From Microvirga flocculans ATCC BAA-817 (GTDB taxonomy: Bacteria > Pseudomonadota > Alphaproteobacteria > Rhizobiales > Beijerinckiaceae), in contig NZ_JAEA01000001.1 in NCBI RefSeq assembly GCF_000518665.1, positions 496,001 through 560,000 on the forward strand: 64,000 nt of DNA, read 5' to 3'. The translations under genes were made by a program, and so were the position numbers. The first letter of the stretch is position 1, and the number at the start of each line of letters is the position of its first letter. A model generated the notes under the pieces. It was not told where the DNA came from and did not search any database. It worked only from the letters and a program-made list of their open reading frames with translations. Shown here piece after piece: positions 55,645 through 64,000 of the stretch.

Positions 55645-55734
55645 TGGCGGAGAGGGGGAGATTCGAACTCCCGATACGGTTGCCCGTATGCCGCATTTCG
55701 AGTGCGGTGCATTCAACCACTCTGCCACCTCTCC
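55645..55734 (-). tRNA. tRNA-Ser(CGA)
   Basis: Ninety bases including an encoded CCA. The acceptor stem is GGAGAGG paired with CCTCTCC, followed by discriminator G and CCA at 55647-55645. The anticodon CGA is at 55700-55698, read from CACTCGAAATG; the long variable arm (GGCATACGGGCAACCGTATCG) is diagnostic of serine. The T-loop GTTCGAATC is intact. The 3' end of this gene is the probable attachment site of the neighbouring integrase. Confidence 0.95.
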
Positions 55735-55999
55735 GGAGGGCGGAGGCGTTTAAGCCCCGCTGGTTGAGGCCGGGTGGATATCACGGGCTTGGCGGGTCTT
55801 CAAGCGCCAAAAGTCAGGTTTTTGATTGACAAAGGTGGGGGGTGTCCGTAGATAACCGTCCTCTATGAGCGGGTACGAGTGCCCGCGCATGTCCGTGCGG
55901 CAGCTTTGTCCTGCCGTGAACCGAAGCCGGAAACTGCCAAAAAGCCAATCCGGTGGGGGCTTTCCCCGCTGAGAATTGGGTTTGAACACGAGGATCAAG

Positions 56000-56392
56000 A
56001 TGTTCGCAGTGATCAAGACCGGCGGCAAGCAGTATCGCGTTGCCGCCAACGACGTCATCACCGTCGCCACGCTCGCAGGCGAGCCGGGCACCGCCGTCAC
56101 GTTCGACCAGGTTCTGATGGTCACGAACGACGGAACGACCCAGGTGGGCGCCCCCCTCGTCGAGGGCGTGACCGTGGCGGGCGAGGTGGTGGAGCACACC
56201 CGCGGCGAGAAGGTCATCTCCTTCAAGAAGCGCCGCCGCCAGAATTCGCGCCGCAAGCGCGGGCATCGCCAGGACTACACCGTGGTGCGGATCACCGAGA
56301 TCCTCGCCGGTGGCGCGAAGCCCAAGAAGGCTGCGGCCAAGAAGACCACCAAGGCTGCGGCTGACGAGGCTGCGCCGGCGACCGCTGAATAA
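56000..56392 (+). CDS. rplU: 50S ribosomal protein L21
   Basis: A 130-aa L21: [20 protein letters not shown] at the N-terminus and [20 protein letters not shown] in the rRNA-binding region are family hallmarks. A lysine- and alanine-rich tail ([19 protein letters not shown]) extends beyond the E. coli length, as is common in alphaproteobacteria. I use ATG 56000; the frame start at 55976 adds eight unconserved residues. rpmA follows after 35 bases. Confidence 0.97.
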   Translation: MFAVIKTGGKQYRVAANDVITVATLAGEPGTAVTFDQVLMVTNDGTTQVGAPLVEGVTVAGEVVEHTRGEKVISFKKRRRQNSRRKRGHRQDYTVVRITEILAGGAKPKKAAAKKTTKAAADEAAPATAE

Positions 56393-56427
56393 GCGTCGAC
56401 AACTGACATAGAACACGGGAGTAACCC

Positions 56428-56694
56428 ATGGCTCACAAAAAAGCAGGCGGTTCGTCTCGCAACGGTCGCGACTCCGAAGGCCGTCGTCTGGGCGTCAAGA
56501 AGTTCGGCGATCAGCAGGTCGTCGCCGGCAACATCATTATTCGTCAGCGCGGCACGAAATGGCATGCCGGCGCCAATGTCGGCATGGGCAAAGACCATAC
56601 CCTCTTTGCCACGGCCAATGGCCGAGTCCGATTCCTTACGCGTCAAGGCCGAGCCTTTGTCTCGGTCGTACCGGCCCAAGAGGCTGCAGAGTAA
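56428..56694 (+). CDS. rpmA: 50S ribosomal protein L27
   Basis: An 88-aa L27, located near the peptidyl-transferase centre. [20 protein letters not shown] with the flexible N-terminal tail and [20 protein letters not shown] are typical. GGGAG precedes the start. The operon ends at the terminator at 56801-56836. Confidence 0.97.
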   Translation: MAHKKAGGSSRNGRDSEGRRLGVKKFGDQQVVAGNIIIRQRGTKWHAGANVGMGKDHTLFATANGRVRFLTRQGRAFVSVVPAQEAAE

Positions 56695-56800
56695 ACGGCG
56701 AGAGCGATACGAAGGAGCTCCCGCCGGCATCACACCGACCCGGCGGATCCAAAGCTCCAGACAGGCCCCCTAAAGGCCAAGCTCAGATCCGAAACTGACA

Positions 56801-56836
56801 GGGGAGGTGGGATGTCCGCCTCCCCTTCGTCTTTTT
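56801..56836 (+). terminator. rho-independent terminator after rplU-rpmA
   Basis: GGGGAGGTGG at 56801-56810 and CCGCCTCCCC at 56816-56825 form a 10-bp stem (one G-U pair) around GATGT, followed by TTCGTCTTTTT. Its position argues against the earlier start 56807 for the next gene. Confidence 0.85.
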
Positions 56837-56872
56837 CGGGCCCAGGGAGGGCCCACGGATCGGAGCAAGACG

Positions 56873-57523
56873 ATGTTTCCCGACCTCACCCGTGACGATG
56901 TTTTCCGCCTCGAGACCCGCCGCCTGTGGCTGCGCTGGGCCCGACTCGCGGATGCCCAAGCCATCGTACGCCTCGCCGGTGAAAAAGCGGTCGCGGACAT
57001 GACGGCGCGCATTCCGCATCCGTATCACCCGGACGATGCCGAGCGGTTCATCTTCCAGTCCCGGCGGTCCAACGCGGACGGCAGCGGCCTGCAGCTCGCC
57101 ATCACGCCCAAGGGCAAGCCCAACAGCCTCATCGGCATGGTGGGCATCGGCCCGGATCCGGACACCGGCAAGCCCCATCTCGGCTACTGGCTCGGCACCC
57201 CCTATTGGGGCAAGGGCTATGCCACCGAGGCGGCCCGCGCCGTGATCGACGCCTTCTTCGCCTATGGCGAAGGGGACGAGCTCACCGCGAGCGCCCGGGT
57301 CATCAATCCGGCGTCCCGGCGGGTGCTGGAGAAGTGCGGCTTCGCCTATCAGGGCGCCGGCCTCGTCGAGCTGCCGGCCCGCGGCGGGCTCTATCCGGCC
57401 GACCATTTCCGCCTCGACCGGCGGGCCTGGGAAAGCCTGAAGACCTGGAGCCACACCGGCCTGGTGCGCGAGCCCCACTCCGTCGAGGTCGAGGTGGAGC
57501 GGGAGATGTCGCTCGCCAGCTGA
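56873..57523 (+). CDS. GNAT family N-acetyltransferase (RimJ/RimL-like)
   Basis: A 216-aa acetyltransferase: LETRRLWLRWARLADAQAIV at the N-terminus, IGMVGIGPDPDTGKPHLGYWLGTPYWGKGYATEAARAV as the acetyl-CoA-binding core, then ASARVINPASRRVLEKCGFAY. Relatives acetylate N-terminal residues of ribosomal proteins or small molecules. ATG 56873 avoids the terminator upstream. It is a regular member of the rpmA-obgE interval in Rhizobiales. Confidence 0.9.
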   Translation: MFPDLTRDDVFRLETRRLWLRWARLADAQAIVRLAGEKAVADMTARIPHPYHPDDAERFIFQSRRSNADGSGLQLAITPKGKPNSLIGMVGIGPDPDTGKPHLGYWLGTPYWGKGYATEAARAVIDAFFAYGEGDELTASARVINPASRRVLEKCGFAYQGAGLVELPARGGLYPADHFRLDRRAWESLKTWSHTGLVREPHSVEVEVEREMSLAS

Positions 57524-57578
57524 CAGCCGGACAGGCGCTCCCGGAAGGCTTTTCGGGGACGATCCTCATGATTCCGTC

Positions 57579-57614
57579 GCTCCCGCCCGATGATCCGGGC
57601 GGGAGCACTTTTTT
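57579..57614 (+). terminator. rho-independent terminator before obgE
   Basis: Perfect 11-bp arms GCTCCCGCCCG and CGGGCGGGAGC around ATGATC, followed by ACTTTTTT. It ends the GNAT transcript and separates it from obgE. Confidence 0.92.
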
Positions 57615-57662
57615 AACGGCAAAGCTGCATCCGCTTTTGCGAAAAATGCTCCAGTCCCGTAA

Positions 57663-59821
<2,159 letters not shown>

Positions 59822-60658
59822 TCGCCCAGAAGCTGCAGAAGATCCTGCGCGTCGCCGGACGCGGCGCTTTTGACGTCGTTGTCGAAATAGACGTAGACGC
59901 TGCGGCCGCCCCGCCGCCATGCGCCGATCCGGCGGGCCCAGCCGCGCAGTGCGGCGGCGCCGTAGCGTCCTTCGTAGCGCCCGCCCGTGCCGTGGCCCTG
60001 CACATAGGCGAAATCCGCCGTAATCTCCCAGGACGCGGGCGCATCCGCGTGATCTGAGATGCACAAAGCCGCGTTGTGGTCGCGCAGGATCCGGAACGTG
60101 GCCTCCTCGTACCAGCCCGGATGGCGGAACTCGAAGGCGCAGCGCCGTCCGCGCGGGATGAGCGACAGGCAGCGCGCCACCCGCTCCCGGGTTTCGGCAT
60201 CGGCCCGAAAGGTGGGCGGCAGCTGGAACAGCGCAGGGCCGAACTTGTCGCCCAAGCCGTCCATGCGCCTGAAGACGAGAGCGAGACTCTCCTCGATATC
60301 CTTCAGGCGCTTCATATGGGTGATGAAGCGCGAGGCTTTCCAGGCGAAGACAAAGCGTTTCGGCGCGGAATCGCGCCAGGAGCGCACCGCCCGCTCGCTC
60401 GGCAGCCTGTAGAAGGAGTTGTTGATCTCCACCGTGTCGAAGCGCTGGCCGTAATAGGACAGGAAGTCCTTGATCTTTAAGCGCGCCGGGTAGAAAGGTC
60501 CGTGCCAGGACCGGTAGTGCCAGCCCGAGGTTCCGATGCGGATCTCCGGCTCGCACAGGGCAGGATCGACCGAGCCGCTTGGCTCCGGAACGGCCTGCCG
60601 TGCTATGGGTTCCGATCGGGATACTTTCCCCCGCATTGCCGGGGGCTGGGACTTTGAC

Positions 60659-61996
60659 ATGGACGACACTCGGGCCTTGAGCGCGGCGGCGCTCGCTGAA
60701 CATCTCAACGCGTCAGGCGCGGCGTCGGTTGACCATCCCGACGTCCCGGCTCTCATGGCCGATCTCGGCCGCCGCGCCCGCGCCGCCGCCCGCCGGGTGG
60801 CCCTGGCTGGCGCCGAAGAGAAGAACGCTGCCCTGCGCTCCATGGCCGCCAGCATCCGGGCGCGGGCAGGCGCGATCCTGGCCGCCAATGCCGAGGATCT
60901 GGCCGAGGCGCGGGCCAAGGGGCAGCCTGCGGCCTTCATCGACAGGCTCATGCTCGATTCCGGGCGGCTGGAAGCCATCGCTGCCGCCGTGGAAAGCATC
61001 GCCGCGCTGCCCGACCCGGTCGGGCGCGTGCTCGCCCGCTTCGAGCGTCCGAACGGCCTTCTGATCGAGCGCGTTGCGACGCCGCTCGGCGTCGTCGGCG
61101 TGATTTTCGAGAGCCGCCCGAACGTGACGGCGGATGCGGGCGCGCTCTGCCTCAAGGCGGGCAACGCTGCGATCCTGCGCACGGGTTCCGAGAGCTTCCG
61201 CTCGGCCCGGGCCATCGCCGAGGCGATGGGGGAGGGGCTCGAACGGGCGGGCCTGCCCGCCGATGCCATCCGCCTCGTGCCGACCCGCGACCGGGCGGCC
61301 GTGGGGGCCATGCTCACGGGGCTTGACGGCAATATCGACGTGATCGTGCCGCGCGGCGGCAAGAGCCTCGTCGCGCGGGTGCAGGAGGAGGCCCGGGTGC
61401 CCGTCTTCGCGCATCTGGAAGGCCTCTGCCATGTCTTCGTGCACGGGGCGGCCGATCTGGAGATGGCGAAGCGGATCGTGCTCAATGCCAAGATGCGCCG
61501 CACAGGCGTGTGCGGCTCGGCCGAGACGCTGCTCGTCGACCGCGCCTGCGCCGCCACCCACCTGAAGCCCCTGGTGACCATGCTGCTCGAGGCCGGCTGC
61601 GCCGTGCGCGGGGACGAGGCCGCGCAGGCGGCCGACCCGCGCGTGACCGCTGCGACCGAAGAAGACTGGCGCACCGAATATCTCGACGCCATCATCGCGG
61701 TGCGGGTGGTCGACGGGCTCGACGAGGCCATCGGACATATCGAATCCTATGGCTCCCATCACACGGATTCCATCGTGACGGAGGATGAAGCCGCCGCCGA
61801 GCGCTTCCTGATGGAGGTGGATTCGGCCATCGTGCTCCACAACGCATCGACCCAGTTCGCCGACGGCGGCGAGTTCGGCTTCGGGGCCGAGATTGGCATC
61901 GCCACGGGCCGCATGCATGCCCGCGGCCCAGTAGGCGTGGAGCAGCTGACCTCCTTCAAGTACCGCATCCGCGGCGCGGGCCAGACGCGCCCGTGA
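60659..61996 (+). CDS. proA: glutamate-5-semialdehyde dehydrogenase (gamma-glutamyl phosphate reductase)
   Basis: A 445-aa aldehyde-dehydrogenase-fold enzyme, second step of proline synthesis, using NADPH. Family blocks: [35 protein letters not shown], the catalytic cysteine in [24 protein letters not shown] and [19 protein letters not shown]-like [18 protein letters not shown] 60659 is the family start. It forms a run with proB, nadD, rsfS and rlmH, interrupted only by the reversed DUF72 gene. Confidence 0.95.
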   Translation: MDDTRALSAAALAEHLNASGAASVDHPDVPALMADLGRRARAAARRVALAGAEEKNAALRSMAASIRARAGAILAANAEDLAEARAKGQPAAFIDRLMLDSGRLEAIAAAVESIAALPDPVGRVLARFERPNGLLIERVATPLGVVGVIFESRPNVTADAGALCLKAGNAAILRTGSESFRSARAIAEAMGEGLERAGLPADAIRLVPTRDRAAVGAMLTGLDGNIDVIVPRGGKSLVARVQEEARVPVFAHLEGLCHVFVHGAADLEMAKRIVLNAKMRRTGVCGSAETLLVDRACAATHLKPLVTMLLEAGCAVRGDEAAQAADPRVTAATEEDWRTEYLDAIIAVRVVDGLDEAIGHIESYGSHHTDSIVTEDEAAAERFLMEVDSAIVLHNASTQFADGGEFGFGAEIGIATGRMHARGPVGVEQLTSFKYRIRGAGQTRP

Positions 61997-62649
61997 CGCC
62001 TTCTGCATCCCCCTTCCGAATCGGGCCCTCGGGCCTGACCCGTCTGCCGCGGGCCGCCCGCGGCATGCGGATCGGGCTCTATGGCGGCTCCTTCAATCCG
62101 GCCCATGCCGGGCATCGCCATGTGAGCCTCATGGCCCTGAAGCGGCTCGGCCTCGACCGGGTCTGGTGGATCGTCACCCCGGGCAATCCTCTCAAGGACA
62201 CGGGCGAGCTCGCCACGACCGCGATGCGGGTGGCCGAGGCCCGGCAGATCGCGGACGATCCCCGCATCGACGTGACCGCCTTCGAGGAGGAGATCGGGGC
62301 CCGCTACACGGTGGATACCCTGTCCTTTCTCAAGCGGCGCTATCCGGGCGTGCGCTTCGTCTGGATCATGGGGGCGGACAACCTGGCGAGCTTCCACCGC
62401 TGGCGGGGTTGGCGGCGCATCGCCCGGATCATGCCCATGGCCGTCATCGACAGGCCCGGCTGGACCTTGACGGCCCTGCGCTCCCGCAGCGCCACGGCCC
62501 TCGCCCCTAACCGGATCGCGGAGGCCGATGCCCCGGCCCTGCCGGGGCTCAGGCCGCCCGCCTGGGTCTTCCTGCACGGACCGCGATCCCACCTCTCGTC
62601 CACCCAGCTGCGCCTCTTGCGGCGAACTTCCTCCACCCGAGGACGTTGA
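61993..62649 (+). CDS. nadD: nicotinate-nucleotide adenylyltransferase
   Basis: A 218-aa NAD-synthesis enzyme. The nucleotidyl-transferase motif is [18 protein letters not shown] at about residues 28-45, [11 protein letters not shown] follows, and the ISTxxR-type motif is SSTQLRLLR near the C-terminus. The GTG at 61993 overlaps the proA stop (GTGA); an internal ATG at 62065 (MRIGLYGG) is the alternative start and would give the usual length. Confidence 0.94.
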   Translation: MTPSASPFRIGPSGLTRLPRAARGMRIGLYGGSFNPAHAGHRHVSLMALKRLGLDRVWWIVTPGNPLKDTGELATTAMRVAEARQIADDPRIDVTAFEEEIGARYTVDTLSFLKRRYPGVRFVWIMGADNLASFHRWRGWRRIARIMPMAVIDRPGWTLTALRSRSATALAPNRIAEADAPALPGLRPPAWVFLHGPRSHLSSTQLRLLRRTSSTRGR

Positions 62650-62699
62650 AAAACGGGGCCTTCCCGCATTATCTTAAAGGCAGGCGCCCAGGAGCGCCG

Positions 62700-63128
62700 T
62701 TGAGAAAGGGTCTGAACCTGAACCGACTATCTTCCGTCGAAGCGGACGCAAACCCGCTTCCTCCTCTCTCCGGAGCGGATGCTCCGGCCGTTGAGGACCT
62801 CCGGACCGCCGTCTTGGCCTCCCTCGAGGACATGAAGGCCGAGAACACGGTCGAAATCGACCTGGCCGGCAAAACCTCGCTCGCCGATACCATGATCGTC
62901 ACATCGGGCCGCTCCGACCGCCATGTCGGCGCGATCGCCGATCGCGTGATCAAGGACCTCAAGGATAAGGGATTCGGCAATGCCCGCGTCGAGGGCCTTC
63001 CCGCCTGCGACTGGGTGCTGATCGATGCCGGCGACGTGCTGGTTCACGTTTTCCGTCCCGAGGTTCGTGGCTTCTACAACCTCGAGAAGATGTGGGGCGC
63101 CGACCGCCCGCAGGATCGCGCCAGCTGA
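62700..63128 (+). CDS. rsfS: ribosome silencing factor RsfS
   Basis: A 142-aa RsfS/Iojap protein that binds L14 and blocks subunit joining during starvation. Core: LRTAVLASLEDMKAENTVEI, TSLADTMIVTSGRSDRHVGAIAD, then CDWVLIDAGDVLVHVFRPEVR. I choose TTG 62700 because AGGAG lies five bases upstream; TTG 62646 overlaps the nadD stop but has no such site. Confidence 0.92.
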   Translation: MRKGLNLNRLSSVEADANPLPPLSGADAPAVEDLRTAVLASLEDMKAENTVEIDLAGKTSLADTMIVTSGRSDRHVGAIADRVIKDLKDKGFGNARVEGLPACDWVLIDAGDVLVHVFRPEVRGFYNLEKMWGADRPQDRAS

Positions 63129-63203
63129 GGCATGGCCCGGGCGCGTGACAGTAAAGCGCTGCCCGGCCAGGACCTCGCGGGCTGACATGAGAAGGCCGAG
63201 ATC

Positions 63204-63698
63204 GTGCGACTGAGCTTGCTGGCCGTGGGCCGTCTCAAGAGCGGCCCCGAGCGGGAGCTGGTCGAGCGATACAGGCTGAGGATCGAGGGCATGGGCCGGG
63301 CCCTGGGGCTCGCCGGCTTCGACATCGTGGAACTGCCCGAAAGCCGGGCGCGCCGGGAGGACGACAGGCGGGCCGAGGAGGCTGCGGCCCTTCTGGAGAA
63401 AGCCGGCCCCTCCGTGCTGATCGTCTTCGACGAGCGCGGCAAGAGCCCTTCCAGCGAGGCCTTCGCCGAAAGGGTCAGGCAATGGCGCGACGAGGGCCGC
63501 CCCGGATTGGCCTGCGTGATTGGCGGGCCGGACGGCCTCGACCCCAGGATCCGCCAGCGCGCCGACCTCGTGGTGTCCTTCGGGGCCCTCACGATGCCGC
63601 ATCAGATCGTGCGGGCGCTCGTGGCCGAGCAGCTCTACAGAGCCCTGACAATCATGGCCGGACACCCTTATCATCGCGCCGGACATGATGATTCCTGA
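63204..63698 (+). CDS. rlmH: 23S rRNA (pseudouridine1915-N3)-methyltransferase
   Basis: A 164-aa SPOUT-fold methyltransferase: [22 protein letters not shown] at the start, [16 protein letters not shown], the SAM-binding VIGGPDGLD and the knot end [21 protein letters not shown] then HPYHR. The start codon is GTG 63204, with GAGAAGG upstream. Confidence 0.95.
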   Translation: MRLSLLAVGRLKSGPERELVERYRLRIEGMGRALGLAGFDIVELPESRARREDDRRAEEAAALLEKAGPSVLIVFDERGKSPSSEAFAERVRQWRDEGRPGLACVIGGPDGLDPRIRQRADLVVSFGALTMPHQIVRALVAEQLYRALTIMAGHPYHRAGHDDS

Positions 63699-63701
63699 CG
63701 G

Positions 63702-64000
63702 ATGAACCGCCTCAACCTCTTTTCCGGCAGAGCTTTTGCCCTTGCCACATGGATGATCGCCGCCAGCCTGGGTCCCGCCGGAGCCCAGCAGCTCGCGCCT
63801 GCGCCCGCGGCCCCGTCCGCTCCGGCCGAGACGGTGGAGGAGAAGGCGCGGCGCGAGCAGGATCTCAAGGTTCTCGAAGAGGCCATCACAGCCAATGCGG
63901 AGGCGCGCCGCCGCCTGGAGACCGAAATCGAATCCATCAGGGCGGACCGGGCCAAGCTCAATGCGGCCCTGATCGAGACCGCCGAGCGGGTGCGCGGCAC
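63702..64000 (+). CDS. EnvC-like murein hydrolase activator (3' end missing)
   Basis: The first 99 codons show a signal peptide (LFSGRAFALATWMIAASLGPAGAQ), a proline- and alanine-rich linker and a coiled coil (VEEKARREQDLKVLEEAITA, RRRLETEIESIRADRAKLNA). This architecture and the position after rlmH match the EnvC/M23-type peptidase-like protein of Rhizobiales; the LytM domain would lie beyond the window. It starts three bases after the rlmH stop. Confidence 0.8.
   Translation, partial: MNRLNLFSGRAFALATWMIAASLGPAGAQQLAPAPAAPSAPAETVEEKARREQDLKVLEEAITANAEARRRLETEIESIRADRAKLNAALIETAERVRG

Noticed and set aside
51592-55734. Complete prophage
   Set aside because: No capsid, tail, terminase or lysis genes; only integrase, replicase and a DUF3102-like remnant.
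60637-61731. N-terminal extension of the DUF72 frame to 646 codons
   Set aside because: Serine- and arginine-rich shadow of proA; DUF72 proteins are 240-290 residues.

Overview
The window is about 65% GC. Gene content and order point to an alphaproteobacterium of the Rhizobiales (Hyphomicrobiales): a compact phnGHIJKLMN operon, the housekeeping run rplU-rpmA-GNAT-obgE-proB-proA-nadD-rsfS-rlmH-envC-like, and many ATGA/GTGA overlaps. A Microvirga/Bosea/Methylobacterium-like host is my inference, not something the sequence proves.

Layout. (1) 1-6.2 kb: carbon-phosphorus lyase operon phnG (cut by the left edge) to phnN. (2) 6.3-15.0 kb: two small proteins, then a sugar block with glucokinase, a GH3 beta-glucosidase on the opposite strand, an SbmA/BacA-like ABC exporter or importer, a PF10091 (GH144-like) glucanase and a fungal-type GH15 glucoamylase. 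(3) 15.0-15.7 kb: a double hairpin repeat and an Lrp/AsnC regulator with a perfect 22-bp palindrome upstream. (4) 16.0-24.6 kb: a DppABCD(F)-type peptide transporter with DUF1684, and a LysR regulator divergent from an FAD amine-oxidase-like enzyme. (5) 24.8-37.5 kb: a catabolic cluster with two luciferase-like monooxygenases, a flavin reductase, RidA, an alpha/beta hydrolase with an Asp nucleophile, a VOC protein, two SDRs, a LysR, and a PotABCD-type ABC transporter operon carrying an M24 peptidase. (6) 37.5-40.4 kb: an AT-rich patch with decayed reading frames and an IS1595-type transposase split by a -1 frameshift. (7) 40.5-51.1 kb: potassium block with kup, an unknown gene coupled to it, and kdpFABCDE, preceded by an extra 27-codon membrane ORF. 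(8) 51.6-55.7 kb: a degraded integrative element (a gene with two in-frame stops, a truncated plasmid-type replicase, and a tyrosine integrase with three lesions) next to tRNA-Ser(CGA). (9) 56.0-64.0 kb: the housekeeping run.

The most interesting result is in region 5. The enzyme families resemble four of the seven Rut pyrimidine-degradation proteins (RutA, C, D and F analogues), but the gene set is different, which suggests an undescribed oxygenase pathway for a nitrogen-containing substrate. Three promoters in the cluster (flavin reductase operon, SDR-monooxygenase operon, transporter-peptidase operon) share a 32-bp element with the same spacing and the same orientation to the downstream gene. 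This element ties the transporter and peptidase to the oxygenase genes as one probable regulon. No similarity search was run; all family calls are by eye from motifs and length.
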